Below the pieces are notes generated by a model. It saw nothing but the letters and a program-made list of their open reading frames with translations, searched no databases and was not told the origin of the DNA. Made by a program: the position numbers and the translations under genes. A stretch of DNA of 64,000 nucleotides. It comes from Planococcus sp. CPCC 101016. Its GTDB lineage: Bacteria; Bacillota; Bacilli; Bacillales_A; Planococcaceae. How positions within the stretch are numbered: position 1 is the first letter of the stretch; each line of letters starts with the position of its first letter. Location: the NCBI RefSeq assembly GCF_007859295.1, contig NZ_VOHB01000002.1:62001-126000 (forward strand), in the 5' to 3' direction. Shown here in pieces: positions 7,749 through 17,897 of this stretch.

Positions 7749-9833
7749 ATGTTTATCACGTTTAGAGAAAAGTCCATTATCGAGTTAATCGTCAGAACTT
7801 CCGGAAAGCATACCGTTCACTCGTTGTCTTCTTATCTGGATGTCAGTGCCCGGACCATCCAACGGGATTTGAAATCAGTGGGAAAGATGCTCAAGCAGTT
7901 CGAATTGACAGTTGAGCGTACAGCAAATGAAGGGCTTTTTATTGCGGGGAAAAACGAGCAAGTTTATCGATTGATACAGAATTTGACCACTGTCACGCCA
8001 GCAGATGAAACGCCGGAAGAAAGAAAGTTAAAGCTGCTGGTTATTTTATTGCACGATGGTCCTTTTTTTAAAAAGCAGGTGCTTGCGGGTCAATTGGGAA
8101 TCAGCACTGCAACTTTGACAACTTATTTAGATGATTTGACCGAGTGGCTGCGAAAATATTCAATTGATTTGTCCAGAACAAGAGGTGTCGGCGTAGAAGT
8201 GGATGGCGGGGAAGCCAATAAACGGTATGCGCTGGGCAGTTATATTCTGGCTTATTTCTATGAAGAGATAATCGAGAGTTTGTATTTTCTCCAACAGGGA
8301 AAAAATCAAGAAGAGGCAATTCTTGGCTATTTTTCACCGCAGTACCTGGCAATGATTGATCAATTGATCGATCAAAAAATAAACAAAGAACAAACCAGAT
8401 TGGCAGATAGTGATTATATCGGATTGGTCGTCTACAGTTGCCTGACCCTGCAGCGTACAGAAGCGGGATTTCTATTGGAAGAATCTTATGCGGCCAGTGC
8501 TACTGGCAGCGAATACCGGTTGATGGAGAATATTTGCAGCGAGTTGCAGGAGCAGCTTTCGGTTCAGCTGACTTCGGCAGACGTGCATTTTTTATCGGTG
8601 ATTCTGAAAGCTTCGAAAGTGCAGACGGCTGACTTGGTTTATTATGACAGTGTGCTGCTGGGACGTTTGATCAAAAACCTGATCCGTGACGTTTCTGCGC
8701 AACTGCATGTAGACCTGAGCGGTGATTTTTCACTTTATCAGGGACTGCTTGCGCACATGGGTCCTTCCATTTTCCGTTTGCATCAAAAACTCGAATCTTT
8801 TAATCCGTTGACGGATGAAATCAAACGGAAATACCCGGTGTTGTTCATGGCGGTAAAACAGGGATTGGAAAATGAGTTCAAGGAGCTGGACTTTTCAGCG
8901 GATGAGACGGCTTTTATTGTATTGCATTTTGGCTCAGCTTTGCTGATGAACGAAGAAAAGGTGCAAATCGATGCGGTTGTCATTTGCCCGACCGGTATCG
9001 GAACTTCCAAGATGCTGGCGAGCCGAATTCAAAAAGAGCTGCCTGAAATCAATTCAGTAGAAATTCTATCGATCAATGAATTTCAAGCAGCGCATTTTCA
9101 AGACTACGATCTGGTCATTTCAACGATCAGGCTCCCCGTCACAGAAGTCGATTACATTATGGTGAGTCCGCTGCTCAGCGACAGAGATATCGGATATATC
9201 GAAAGCTATCTGCAAAATAACGTTGAGAAAATCATCAGCAAAAAGCAATACTTGAATCCTGAAAATCCCCGCGAAGCTGCAGCTGCAGCCGATCGGCCCA
9301 ATATACAAAACGTACTGCGGGAAATAAAAGAAGTGCAGGGCAGTATGGACGCAATTTTGACTCACTTCAAGGTAATCAACAAGCACCTTGCCACGGATCA
9401 TTGGGAAGTTTTGCAGGAAGTGATTGAACAGGCGAATAGAGATGGGCTTGTTTCGGATGTGGCTGCCGCTTTGCATGAACTGAAAGAGCGTGAGAAGAAA
9501 GGCGGGTTGGGAATTCCCGATACCAATATGGCTCTCTTCCATTGCCGGGACGAGTCTGTTCAAGAGCTGCTGTTCCAGGTAATTCATGTGGATAGCCCTC
9601 TTATGGTGAAAGGCATGGATGGCAAAAGGATGCAGATGAAAAATCTGCTGCTGATGCTGGCGCCGGTTACACTGACTGCCAGGGAGCAGGAAATTCTCAG
9701 TTTGATCAGCACCAGCTTGATTGAAAGTGATGTATCCATGATGATTTTTTCGTCTTCCAACGAGAAAGTGATCCGGCAGAAATTAGAAGATATTTTCTTT
9801 GACTATCTACAAAATAATTTGATAAAGGAATGA
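7749..9833 (+). CDS. mtlR: PRD-containing transcriptional activator of the mannitol operon
   Basis: A 694-residue MtlR-type regulator. In order: N-terminal HTH/DeoR-like DNA-binding domains (about 1-140, with SARTIQRDLKS as recognition helix), two PTS regulation domains (about 180-400), a IIB-like domain with a cysteine in CPTGIGTSKM near residue 416, and a IIA-like C-terminal domain (about 545-690) with a histidine in NMALFHCRD. In this family PTS phosphorylation of the PRD, IIB and IIA histidines/cysteine couples activity to mannitol and glucose supply. Start ATG at 7749; a GTG-started mtlD follows after six bases. Confidence 0.93.
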   Translation: MFITFREKSIIELIVRTSGKHTVHSLSSYLDVSARTIQRDLKSVGKMLKQFELTVERTANEGLFIAGKNEQVYRLIQNLTTVTPADETPEERKLKLLVILLHDGPFFKKQVLAGQLGISTATLTTYLDDLTEWLRKYSIDLSRTRGVGVEVDGGEANKRYALGSYILAYFYEEIIESLYFLQQGKNQEEAILGYFSPQYLAMIDQLIDQKINKEQTRLADSDYIGLVVYSCLTLQRTEAGFLLEESYAASATGSEYRLMENICSELQEQLSVQLTSADVHFLSVILKASKVQTADLVYYDSVLLGRLIKNLIRDVSAQLHVDLSGDFSLYQGLLAHMGPSIFRLHQKLESFNPLTDEIKRKYPVLFMAVKQGLENEFKELDFSADETAFIVLHFGSALLMNEEKVQIDAVVICPTGIGTSKMLASRIQKELPEINSVEILSINEFQAAHFQDYDLVISTIRLPVTEVDYIMVSPLLSDRDIGYIESYLQNNVEKIISKKQYLNPENPREAAAAADRPNIQNVLREIKEVQGSMDAILTHFKVINKHLATDHWEVLQEVIEQANRDGLVSDVAAALHELKEREKKGGLGIPDTNMALFHCRDESVQELLFQVIHVDSPLMVKGMDGKRMQMKNLLLMLAPVTLTAREQEILSLISTSLIESDVSMMIFSSSNEKVIRQKLEDIFFDYLQNNLIKE

Positions 9834-9839
9834 TGATCA

Positions 9840-10988
9840 GTGAAACAAACCATTCATTTTGGAGCAGGAAACATTGGCAGAGGGTTTATCGGAGCTTTAT
9901 TTTCCGAATCGGGTTACCACGTAAAATTTGTGGACGTTGCAGAACAGGTCATCAATAAACTGAATGAAGAGAAAACCTATCAAGTGAAATTAGCTCAGCC
10001 AGAAGAAGAAACCATTACAATTGAAAACGTTTCAGGCATCAATAATAGGACGCATGAAAATGAGGTCATCGACGCCATTCAACAGGCGACTTATTTAACC
10101 ACGGCAATCGGCCCGAATATTTTGCCGAGAATCGCGCCGCTAATTGCCCGAGGCCTGGCTAAACGGGTAACTGCCACAGACGAAAAGCTGTATGTTATCG
10201 CTTGTGAAAATCAGATTGGAGCGACCGATATTCTGAAGCAGCATATACTGGATAACCTTGACGAAAATACAAAAAGCCAGCTGGAAGGAAAAATTTATTT
10301 CTTTAATTCAGCGGTCGACCGCATTGTTCCCATCCAAGATCAAAGTTCGCTTGATGTACTGGTTGAGCCATACTTTGAGTGGGTTGTGGAGACGACAGAA
10401 GACATCCCGCCGGTGACCGGCATGAAAATGGTCGAAGACTTGGCACCTTTCATTGAGCGCAAATTGTTCACAGTGAACACGGGGCATGCAGTCATCGCCT
10501 ATTTGGGGTATCTGGCAGGAAAATCGACGATCGATGAAACTTTGGGTGATGAAGAGATTGTTGACCAGGTCAGAGAGACGCTGAAGGAGACCGGCGCTTA
10601 TTTGGTCAAAGAATATGGACTCGACGAAGAAGAGCATCTGACGTATATCAATAAGAACATTGAGCGTTTCAAAAATGCTTATCTGAATGACGGTGTTACA
10701 AGAGTGGGACGTGCCCCTATCCGCAAATTGGGCCCCGAAGACCGATTGATCCGTCCAGCAACCCAGGCGCAAAAAGCAGGATTGCCTTACACCAACCTCG
10801 CTAAGGCAATTGCAGCGGCGCTATCGTTCGATTTCCCAGAAGACGAAGAAGCGATGGAAATCCAGGAGATGATTCGAAAAGGCGGTCCTGCAGCTGTTCT
10901 GAAGACAGTCAGCAATCTGCCTGAAGACAGTGATATTACAGTCGAAGTGATTCGCCAGTATGAGGCTTTGCAAAGCCAGAAAAGCTGA
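9840..10988 (+). CDS. mtlD: Mannitol-1-phosphate 5-dehydrogenase
   Basis: A 382-residue NAD-dependent enzyme that oxidises mannitol 1-phosphate to fructose 6-phosphate. The N-terminal FGAGNIGRGFIG loop binds NAD; the catalytic core includes VNTGHAVIAYLG, in which the conserved Asn/His lie. Length equals the family norm (about 380). Start is GTG, with the AAAGGA site inside the mtlR stop region, so it is probably co-translated with mtlR. A strong terminator ends the operon. Confidence 0.96.
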   Translation: MKQTIHFGAGNIGRGFIGALFSESGYHVKFVDVAEQVINKLNEEKTYQVKLAQPEEETITIENVSGINNRTHENEVIDAIQQATYLTTAIGPNILPRIAPLIARGLAKRVTATDEKLYVIACENQIGATDILKQHILDNLDENTKSQLEGKIYFFNSAVDRIVPIQDQSSLDVLVEPYFEWVVETTEDIPPVTGMKMVEDLAPFIERKLFTVNTGHAVIAYLGYLAGKSTIDETLGDEEIVDQVRETLKETGAYLVKEYGLDEEEHLTYINKNIERFKNAYLNDGVTRVGRAPIRKLGPEDRLIRPATQAQKAGLPYTNLAKAIAAALSFDFPEDEEAMEIQEMIRKGGPAAVLKTVSNLPEDSDITVEVIRQYEALQSQKS

Positions 10989-11017
10989 TTGAAATGAAGA
11001 AGGAACTGAAGTTAAGG

Positions 11018-11050
11018 AGCAGACACTGTTGAAAAAGTGTCTGCTTTTTT
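11018..11050 (+). terminator. Terminator of the mannitol operon
   Basis: Perfect stem AGCAGACAC / GTGTCTGCT followed by TTTTTT. Confidence 0.85.
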
Positions 11051-11146
11051 CGCGTGTTCATTCCGCAAATAGGCGTCTTTCTTTTGCAGCGGCTCCAAGT
11101 GAGGTATAATGGACAGGCAAAAGCAGATAGGTACACTTAGGAAATA

Positions 11147-11155
11147 TGATATAAT
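11147..11155 (+). promoter_or_regulatory. Candidate extended -10 promoter of mqo
   Basis: TG-A-TATAAT (extended -10) about 110 bases before mqo. A second TATAAT lies at 11105-11110 with TTGCAG 15 bases upstream. Which one is used cannot be decided from sequence. Confidence 0.4.
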
Positions 11156-11266
11156 TATTAAATTGAGGCAGAAACGGTGCGTTTTCGGTTGAACCTGGCT
11201 TTTTGTATTATTTGATCAGGAGCAAGCTGCACCTATTTGCAAATATACGGGATAAGGAAGGTTATA

Positions 11267-12766
11267 ATGGACAACCAACAGAAAAGAAGAAACGTCATCT
11301 TAATCGGTGCCGGCGTCATGAGCGCGACTTTAGGATCTATGTTGAAAGAGCTGGCACCAGACTGGAACATTAAAGTGTTTGAAAAACTTGAAAAAGCAGG
11401 ATCCGAGAGTTCCAACGAATGGAACAATGCGGGAACTGGACACGCTGCACTTTGCGAGCTTAACTATACACCGCAGCAGCCTGATGGCTCTGTTGATATC
11501 AAAAAAGCGATCAGCATCAACGAACAATTCCAGCTTTCAAGACAGTTCTGGTCTTTCCTTGTTGAAAATAAACGCATCAGCAATCCACAGGATTTTATCA
11601 TGTCGATTCCCCATATGAGTATGGTACAAGGAGAAGACAATGTCCGATTCTTGAACAAGCGGTTTGAAGCCTTGTCGACAAGTCCTTTATTCAAGGGAAT
11701 GGAATATACGACGGATCCTGCAAAATTGAAACAATGGATTCCACTTATCATGGAAGGCCGTACTTCAACTGACGCGATTGCGGCTACAAAAATCGATTCC
11801 GGGACTGACGTTAACTTCGGTGCGTTAACGGAAATGATGTTTGATCACTTGAAAGAACAGCAAGTGGAGATGAATTACAAACATGCAGTCAAAGACATTA
11901 AACGCAGCAGCGACGGCATGTGGGAAGTAAAAGTGCAGGATTTGGAAAACGATAAAATCGAATACCACAGCGCTGACTTTGTTTTCATCGGCGGCGGCGG
12001 CGGAAGCTTGCCGTTACTGCAAAAAACAGGGATTCCAGAATCCAAGCACATCGGCGGATTCCCGGTAAGTGGGATGTTCCTGGTCTGCAACGATCCTGAA
12101 ATCGTCGAGAAGCATCATGCAAAAGTATACGGAAAAGCGAAAGTCGGAGCTCCTCCGATGTCAGTGCCGCATTTGGACACGCGCTTTATCGACAATAAGA
12201 AATCGTTATTGTTCGGACCATTTGCTGGATTTTCTCCGAAGTTCCTGAAAACCGGATCGAATATGGATTTGATCGGATCTGTAAAACCGAACAATGTCTT
12301 CACGATGCTTGCTGCGGGAGCAAAAGAAATGTCATTGACGAAATACCTTGTCCAACAGGTCTTGCTGTCCAATGAAAAACGCGTGGAAGAATTGCGCGAA
12401 TTTATCCCGACAGCCAAACTTGAGGACTGGGATGTAGTTGTAGCGGGCCAGCGTGTGCAGGTCATCAAAGATACAGATAAAGGCAAAGGAACATTGCAGT
12501 TCGGCACAGAAGTGGTTACAGCTGCCGACGGTTCGATTGCTGCCTTGCTGGGGGCTTCTCCAGGTGCATCTACGGCTGTTCATGCGATGCTCGAAATCTT
12601 CAAAAAATGCTTCCCGGGTGAAGTAGGCGGCTGGGAACCGAAAATCAAAGAAATGATTCCGTCTTACGGAGTTTCATTGTCTGAAAACCCAGAGCTTTTT
12701 GAAGAAATTCACGCTTCAACAGCAAAAACACTTCAATTGGACGAAAAAAGCCCAGTAGGAATATAA
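11267..12766 (+). CDS. mqo: Malate:quinone oxidoreductase
   Basis: A 499-residue FAD-dependent peripheral membrane enzyme that oxidises malate to oxaloacetate and passes electrons to quinone. The N-terminal [20 protein letters not shown]-binding segment and the family stretch [20 protein letters not shown] are clear. The open frame extends upstream to 11237, but AAGGAAGG correctly placed before the ATG at 11267 and the family N-terminus favour 11267. It is a single gene with its own terminator. Confidence 0.95.
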   Translation: MDNQQKRRNVILIGAGVMSATLGSMLKELAPDWNIKVFEKLEKAGSESSNEWNNAGTGHAALCELNYTPQQPDGSVDIKKAISINEQFQLSRQFWSFLVENKRISNPQDFIMSIPHMSMVQGEDNVRFLNKRFEALSTSPLFKGMEYTTDPAKLKQWIPLIMEGRTSTDAIAATKIDSGTDVNFGALTEMMFDHLKEQQVEMNYKHAVKDIKRSSDGMWEVKVQDLENDKIEYHSADFVFIGGGGGSLPLLQKTGIPESKHIGGFPVSGMFLVCNDPEIVEKHHAKVYGKAKVGAPPMSVPHLDTRFIDNKKSLLFGPFAGFSPKFLKTGSNMDLIGSVKPNNVFTMLAAGAKEMSLTKYLVQQVLLSNEKRVEELREFIPTAKLEDWDVVVAGQRVQVIKDTDKGKGTLQFGTEVVTAADGSIAALLGASPGASTAVHAMLEIFKKCFPGEVGGWEPKIKEMIPSYGVSLSENPELFEEIHASTAKTLQLDEKSPVGI

Positions 12767-12792
12767 ACGCCGTAAAGTATTTAATTTATTCA

Positions 12793-12832
12793 GAGCTCTT
12801 CTCATTGATTCCGATGAGAAGGGCTTTTTTTA
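12793..12832 (+). terminator. Terminator of mqo
   Basis: AGCTCTTCTCAT / ATGAGAAGGGCT stem followed by T7. Confidence 0.8.
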
Positions 12833-12863
12833 TTGACAGGACTGTATAAGCTTGTATACAGTC
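12833..12863 (+). promoter_or_regulatory. Promoter with embedded palindromic operator for the O-methyltransferase
   Basis: TTGACA (12833-12838), 16-base spacer and TATACA (12855-12860) form a good sigma-A promoter. A perfect 9-bp inverted repeat GACTGTATA-N6-TATACAGTC (12840-12863) covers the spacer and the -10 element, the usual position for a repressor site. The regulator is not encoded nearby and is unknown. Confidence 0.6.
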
Positions 12864-12977
12864 TGAACAAAGGATTTTAGAAGCAACCAGAAGGATCAGC
12901 CGACAGAGAAAAAGACAGTTGCCGGGATAGCCGTGAATGAAAAAGCCCTGCCAAGTGACGAAAAGGAGTTGTTGAAG

Positions 12978-13619
12978 ATGAAGAAAACCAATAACTATAT
13001 CGATGCTGTATTTACAGATGAGGATCCGCTGTTGAAAGAGGTCATCTCTTCCATTGAAGAAAATGGCATGCCTTCGATTTCAGTTTCTCCCTCATCAGGC
13101 AAGTTTTTAACGATGCTGGTATCGATCTCAAGCGCCTCCAATGTATTGGAGATTGGGGCTCTTGGAGGCTATAGCGGTATTTGTCTGGCCAGAGGATTCG
13201 CCGGTAAAGAAGAGAAATTAATTTCTCTTGAGCTCGAAGAGAAGTATGCAGAACTGGCACACAGCAATTTAACAAAAGCAGGTTTCGGCGATCAAGTTTC
13301 CTACATGACCGGAGAGGCTTTAGAGAGTCTGAAAAAGCTGAAAGATGAAAATCGAAAGTTTGATTTTTTCTTTATCGATGCAGACAAAGAGAACTATGAG
13401 AACTATTTGAACGACTGTCTCAAGCTGGCAGAACCCGGTGCCTTGATTGTGGCGGACAATGTACTTGCACGGGGAACAGTAGCCGATGATGCGGCCGGAG
13501 TCAGCCGCCATACAGACGTGATGAAAGCATTTAATCTACTCGTGGCTAATCATCCTCAACTGGAGTCTTTGTTGATTCCGATTGGGGATGGACTGACTTT
13601 ATCAAAAGTAAAAAAATGA
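12978..13619 (+). CDS. SAM-dependent O-methyltransferase, YrrM/catechol O-methyltransferase type
   Basis: A 213-residue cytoplasmic methyltransferase of the family that includes catechol and caffeoyl-CoA O-methyltransferases. Visible motifs: SAM-binding VLEIGALGGYSGICLARG, the acidic LISLELEE that holds the ribose, and the metal-binding FFIDADKENYENY and IVADNVL. The frame is open from a GTG at 12933, but AAAGGAG nine bases before the ATG at 12978 and the family N-terminus support the shorter form. Substrate unknown. The promoter carries a strong palindrome, suggesting induction by a small molecule. Confidence 0.87.
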   Translation: MKKTNNYIDAVFTDEDPLLKEVISSIEENGMPSISVSPSSGKFLTMLVSISSASNVLEIGALGGYSGICLARGFAGKEEKLISLELEEKYAELAHSNLTKAGFGDQVSYMTGEALESLKKLKDENRKFDFFFIDADKENYENYLNDCLKLAEPGALIVADNVLARGTVADDAAGVSRHTDVMKAFNLLVANHPQLESLLIPIGDGLTLSKVKK

Positions 13620-13657
13620 AAAAGAAGCATGTCTGACGTTCAGACATGCTTCTTTTT
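13619..13657. terminator. Bidirectional terminator
   Basis: Perfect stem AAGAAGCATGTCTGA / TCAGACATGCTTCTT, flanked by A-run and T-run, between convergent genes. Confidence 0.85.
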
Positions 13658-13676
13658 GGGTAAATCTATAGAAATT

Positions 13677-14219
13677 TTATTTGAAAAACGGTGTTTTTTT
13701 CAAGGCGATGGCAACTGGAATTGCGATAATCAATCCAACGGTGTTTTGAACGAGATTGCCGGGAATCGAAGCGGCCGGAATGATCCAGCTGCTGAAGATG
13801 ATGGCTTCTCCGATGTAGTAGATAGCAACCATAAAAGGAATCGAAATAACGGCTGCTAAAATATTGAACGCTGTGCTGCCGCCTTTTCTGCCGCCTGACC
13901 AGGCGATCTTTCCAACCAGGTAACCCTGCAAACCACGTGCCACTATGGTGATCGGCGCCCACAAGGTCCAGCCGGAAACTAAATCAAACAGGCCCATACC
14001 GACTGCTCCTGCAATCAGCCCTTTCTTAGGGCCGAATAGAATCGCGATAATGAAAAGCATAGCTGTGCCGAGGTGGACAAGCCCGCCATTTGCAGCAATC
14101 GGAAGACGGATATTCAACAATAAAGTAGCAACAAAGACAAGTGCAATGGCCATGGAAGTTAAAATCAAATCAAAAGTGCGGGAATTAGCCGCAGGTGAGT
14201 AGCTGGTTGTTTTTTGCAT
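13677..14219 (-). CDS. ECF transporter S component
   Basis: A 180-residue membrane protein with five to six hydrophobic segments and the pattern of the ECF riboflavin-type S-component family: an early LRNIRLP-like segment (here LLLNIRLPI), then LVHLGTAMLFIIAILFGPKKG and GLFDLVSGW. It would bind a vitamin or precursor and dock on a shared EcfAAT energy module encoded elsewhere. The ligand cannot be read from sequence; I see no thiamine, FMN or preQ1 riboswitch upstream. A hairpin (TATCTG-N8-CAGATA) sits just before the AGGAAGG site and might affect translation. Confidence 0.8.
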   Translation of the reverse strand: MQKTTSYSPAANSRTFDLILTSMAIALVFVATLLLNIRLPIAANGGLVHLGTAMLFIIAILFGPKKGLIAGAVGMGLFDLVSGWTLWAPITIVARGLQGYLVGKIAWSGGRKGGSTAFNILAAVISIPFMVAIYYIGEAIIFSSWIIPAASIPGNLVQNTVGLIIAIPVAIALKKTPFFK

Positions 14220-14537
14220 CGTCGGTAACCTTCCTATCTGTTCTTTTTCAGATAAGATTAGCAGAGGTGTGGACTAGTTAAAAGCGTCAATTCCGAACAA
14301 AACTTAGGGGTCAGTTTGACTTTTTCGTTTTTACAAGCCACTTAAAACAAGTGAGATTGAAAAAACACTTCAAGCGGACAATTTTGGATATACAAGATGT
14401 GGGCCGTATAGTAGCACCACAGGACGTAACTGGTTTCCGGAAATTCTATAGAAATTTTGTTTTTTCTTCATACCAGAAGTAGCAATTCAAGGTCCATAAC
14501 TTCACCTGTCACTGTCTTCTTACTAAATTATTTATAA
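14220..14537 (-). other. Intergenic leader region of the ECF S-component gene
   Basis: About 320 bases, probably holding the minus-strand promoter and leader. Apart from a short hairpin next to the ribosome binding site I see no recognisable riboswitch or operator. Confidence 0.4.
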
Positions 14538-14584
14538 AGCAAAGCCCGGCTGTATATGGAAAGTTCCATATGCAGCCGGGCTAT
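14538..14584 (-). terminator. Terminator of ptsG
   Basis: Long stem AGCCCGGCTG(C/T)ATATGG / CCATATACAGCCGGGCT on the minus strand followed by a T-rich stretch. Confidence 0.8.
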
Positions 14585-14601
14585 TAGTTGAGATCTTTAA
14601 A

Positions 14602-16638
14602 TCAAACTACAGGTTCTCCATGAACAATTTCCATGATGTTTCTATCCGTAGCTTTGACAGCGCCGGCTTTGCTGAGTTTGATTGCTTGTCCTTCTTCAAG
14701 GTTCGTGAATACGACAGGCGTAATGATTGATGCCGCATGTTCAGCAATGTAATCCAAGTCCATTTCCATGAGAAGCTGTCCTTGTTCTACCAGATCGCCT
14801 TGTTCAATATGTGAAGTAAAGCCTTCGCCTTTCAGATGGACCGTATCAATACCGATATGGATCAGTATTTCCGTCCCGTTATCAGCCGCGATGCCAATGG
14901 CATGTTTGGTAGGGAAGACTGTCACAACTTTTCCGTTTACTGGAGAAAAGACTTTTCCTTCTGTCGGTTTGATTGCAAAACCGTCGCCAACCATTTTGCC
15001 GGAGAATACCTGATCAGGTACTTCTGAAATCGGCAGGAGTTCACCGGTAATCGGGCTATTGAATTCCAATGGCGTAGCTGCTGCACCAGAATTTTCAGTT
15101 GGGGCCGCTGTTTTTTCAGCTGGTCGTGGTGCTTTTCCATTGATAATGTCCTGCATTTGTCCACGCAGGCTATCCGATACAGGTCCGAAAATGGCTTGGA
15201 TGTTATTGCCGACTTCCATGACACCAGAAGCGCCAAGTTTTTTCAATCTGTTTTTATCGACATTGCCTTTATCGGCAACGCTGACACGCAAGCGTGTAAT
15301 ACAAGCATCAAGATGCGTAATGTTTTCTTGTCCGCCCATAGCTGCAAGAATTTCGTATGGCAAGTCGCCGACTTCACCTGTTTCTTCGTCGCCTTCTTCA
15401 TCTGCTTCACGCCCAGGCGTCATCAAATTGAATTTCTGAATAGCAAAACGGAAACCGAAGTAGTAGATGACCGAGAAGACAAGACCGACCACAATGACCC
15501 AGAACCATTCAGTTCTGCCAGGCAGTACCCCGAAGAGCAGGAAATCAATCAGTCCACCGGAGAATGTCATCCCGATTTTGACATTAAGTATGTGCATTGT
15601 CATGAACGACAGACCTGCGAAAACCGCATGGATACCGAACAATACAGGAGCTACAAACAAGAAAGAGAACTCAAGAGGTTCTGTGATTCCCGTAAGGAAC
15701 GAAGTCAAAGCACCTGAAAGCATGATGCCTCCGACAATTTTCTTTTTCTCCGGGCGTGCACAATGGTAGATCGCAAGTGCCGCAGCCGGAAGGCCAAACA
15801 TCATGAATGGGAATTTACCGGTCATGAATGTTCCAGCAGTAAAGTCAACACCATCCTGCAATTGAGCGAAGAAGATGCGTTGGTCACCGCGGACGATTTC
15901 GCCTGCCGCGTTTGTATATTGGCCGAATTCAAACCAAAACGGCGAGTAGAAGATATGATGCAGACCGAAAGGAATCAATGAACGTTCAATGGTTCCGAAT
16001 ACAAATGCTGCAAGCGTACGGTTCGTTTCCAACATGAAGTGGGAAAGTGCATTTAAACCGGTTTGCGCAAATGGCCAAACCATGAACATAACAATTCCAA
16101 GAAAAACAGCAGAGAATGCAGTGACGATTGGAACGAAACGCTTTCCTGCAAAGAAGCCTAAAAACTGCGGCAACTGGATGTTGAAGAATTTATTGTACAT
16201 AAAGGCAGCTAGTACACCGACGATAATACCGCCGAATACACCTGTTTGAAGCGTCGGAATTCCCAATACATTGGCGTATGCCGGGTCAGTGGTCATCTCA
16301 AGGGTAATTCCACCGAACGCTTTCATCGTGACGTTCATGATCAAGTAACCGATGATTGCAGCGAGGCCCGCTACTCCATCACCACCGGCAAGACCGATTG
16401 CGACACCTACAGCAAACAGTAAGGGCAAGTTATCGAAAATAACGCCGCCGGCTTCCGCCATAACGAATAATAATGACTGAATCCAGTCAGCTCCCATAAA
16501 CGGAACCGCTTCCAAAAATGATTCTTGTGCAAAACTTGTACCGAAAGCCAATAGAATACCGGCAGCAGGTAAGAGTGCAACCGGCAGCATAAGTGCTTTA
16601 CCGACTTTTTGCAAAGTACCGAACAGATTGAATGACAT
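14602..16638 (-). CDS. ptsG: Glucose-specific PTS enzyme IICBA
   Basis: A 678-residue glucose permease close in order and motifs to B. subtilis PtsG. The IIC membrane domain spans about 1-410 and includes the GITEPLEF signature. IIB carries Cys446 in [14 protein letters not shown] carries His594 in [10 protein letters not shown]. It imports glucose as glucose 6-phosphate and, through IIA, can also phosphorylate other proteins. AGGAGG precedes the ATG. A RAT/terminator element and the antiterminator gene glcT lie immediately upstream, as in B. subtilis, so expression is glucose-induced by antitermination. Confidence 0.95.
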   Translation of the reverse strand: MSFNLFGTLQKVGKALMLPVALLPAAGILLAFGTSFAQESFLEAVPFMGADWIQSLLFVMAEAGGVIFDNLPLLFAVGVAIGLAGGDGVAGLAAIIGYLIMNVTMKAFGGITLEMTTDPAYANVLGIPTLQTGVFGGIIVGVLAAFMYNKFFNIQLPQFLGFFAGKRFVPIVTAFSAVFLGIVMFMVWPFAQTGLNALSHFMLETNRTLAAFVFGTIERSLIPFGLHHIFYSPFWFEFGQYTNAAGEIVRGDQRIFFAQLQDGVDFTAGTFMTGKFPFMMFGLPAAALAIYHCARPEKKKIVGGIMLSGALTSFLTGITEPLEFSFLFVAPVLFGIHAVFAGLSFMTMHILNVKIGMTFSGGLIDFLLFGVLPGRTEWFWVIVVGLVFSVIYYFGFRFAIQKFNLMTPGREADEEGDEETGEVGDLPYEILAAMGGQENITHLDACITRLRVSVADKGNVDKNRLKKLGASGVMEVGNNIQAIFGPVSDSLRGQMQDIINGKAPRPAEKTAAPTENSGAAATPLEFNSPITGELLPISEVPDQVFSGKMVGDGFAIKPTEGKVFSPVNGKVVTVFPTKHAIGIAADNGTEILIHIGIDTVHLKGEGFTSHIEQGDLVEQGQLLMEMDLDYIAEHAASIITPVVFTNLEEGQAIKLSKAGAVKATDRNIMEIVHGEPVV

Positions 16639-16687
16639 GTAATTTCCTCCTAGGTAGTTCGAATATGAAACAGGCCAATTGAAGACA

Positions 16688-16778
16688 CAAAAAAGGCATG
16701 AGCAAGAAAAGGAAAAAGTCGATAAAAGGACAGTTTTGTCCTGTTGGTCAACTTTTGCATCTTTTCATACTCATGCCT
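16688..16778 (-). terminator. Conditional terminator in the ptsG leader
   Basis: On the minus strand GGCATGAGTA pairs with TGCTCATGCC about 70 bases later, followed by TTTTTTG. An inner stem (AGGACAAAACTGTCCT) strengthens it. The 5' arm overlaps the RAT sequence, the arrangement of GlcT-controlled antitermination. Confidence 0.8.
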
Positions 16779-16799
16779 GATCGAATCAGTAACACGTAT
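16769..16799 (-). promoter_or_regulatory. RAT antiterminator target of GlcT
   Basis: Minus-strand sequence ACGTGTTACTGATTCGATCA followed by GGCATGAG matches the known ptsG RAT of B. subtilis from memory. Binding of GlcT here would prevent formation of the overlapping terminator. Confidence 0.8.
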
Positions 16800-16801
16800 G
16801 G

Positions 16802-17644
16802 TCAGAATTTATGTGTCAAGCGCTGCAGATGAATGGTCAAATACATGACTTCTGCTTCATCTACGGGCTTATTCAATTGGTTTTGCATGACTTTAATGAG
16901 CTTCCAAGCAAGATTATAGCACACGGGATATTCACTTTTCAACATAGCCGCCAATTTATTTTCTTCTCCCAGCGGAGCTCCTTTATCGGCGCGGTCGATG
17001 GCGCGGTGAAGGTGCTGAATGAGGCGGTGGTAATCGATATTGTCTTTTTCCAATTGGATGTCCAGGTTGTCTTCAATGATTTTCACCATTTTTGAAAGCA
17101 AGGCATGGTACCGGTTGATATCGCGCAGAGATTTATCGGTAACAGCACTATGGACATGGAGGGCGATAAAGCCCACTTCGCCTTCCGGAAATGAAACCCC
17201 GGTCCGCTCCTCTACTTTTTGGACGACATCTTTGGCTACCAGGTATTCTTTCGGATACAGCGATTCGATTTCAAATAAAAAAGGATTGGAAAATTGAATT
17301 CCTTTTTTAGCCCGGTTAATGGCAAATGCAATATGGTCTGTCAGGGCGACGTGGATGTGTTCGTTTAATTCCTTGCCCATTTTTTCCTCAATGAAAAGAA
17401 GCAGCTCGTGGATGAAGGCGATCAGTTTCTCTTCAATATAAGGAAGCAGGTTGACGTATTGCTCCATTTCTTTTTCGTCTTGCAGCAAAAATGTTTTGTC
17501 TGCTTCGTCAAAAGGAACGGAATCTCCCTTTTTTCTATTAAAGCCAAGGCCATTGCCGATCAATACGACTTCTTTATACGTATCATTATGGGCAATGACG
17601 ACATTATTATTCAATATTTTTTGAATGGTCAAAATCTGTTTCAT
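16802..17644 (-). CDS. glcT: Transcriptional antiterminator of ptsG
   Basis: A 280-residue BglG/SacY-family antiterminator. An N-terminal co-antiterminator RNA-binding domain (about 1-58, ILNNNVVIAHND and VLIGNGLGF) is followed by two PRDs (about 65-170 and 175-280) with conserved histidines (for example HVHSAVTD and TIHLQRL). The frame is open up to 17788, but GGAGG before the ATG at 17644 and the family N-terminus set the start there. It binds the RAT upstream of ptsG when glucose is present and is inactivated by PtsG-mediated phosphorylation when it is not. Confidence 0.92.
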   Translation of the reverse strand: MKQILTIQKILNNNVVIAHNDTYKEVVLIGNGLGFNRKKGDSVPFDEADKTFLLQDEKEMEQYVNLLPYIEEKLIAFIHELLLFIEEKMGKELNEHIHVALTDHIAFAINRAKKGIQFSNPFLFEIESLYPKEYLVAKDVVQKVEERTGVSFPEGEVGFIALHVHSAVTDKSLRDINRYHALLSKMVKIIEDNLDIQLEKDNIDYHRLIQHLHRAIDRADKGAPLGEENKLAAMLKSEYPVCYNLAWKLIKVMQNQLNKPVDEAEVMYLTIHLQRLTHKF

Positions 17645-17897
17645 TTGAGCCTCCATCTGCTGCCGGATTTTATTGCCGGACTGACCACTATGAATAAACG
17701 ATTTTACTGGGCCATTTAGCGTAGCATTCATTTGCCATGAAGAAAATCTGAGAATTCTTCTTTGGCTTATTCTAACATTTCTCATCACTCTGTAATAGTT
17801 ATTAATGCCTCTAGCAATAGGGATTCATTGAGTTTAAAAAAAGCAACGCGTATACTGAGTCTAGATCAATTGGATTTAATCATCAGGAGGTAATCGA

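Noticed and set aside
13664-14458. Repeated TCTATAGAAATTTT at both ends of the ECF gene
   Set aside because: Only 14 AT-rich bases occurring twice, one inside the 3' flank; no transposase or target duplication is present.
15157-15717. Plus-strand open frame of 186 codons
   Set aside because: Antisense to ptsG, whose protein is full length and convincing.
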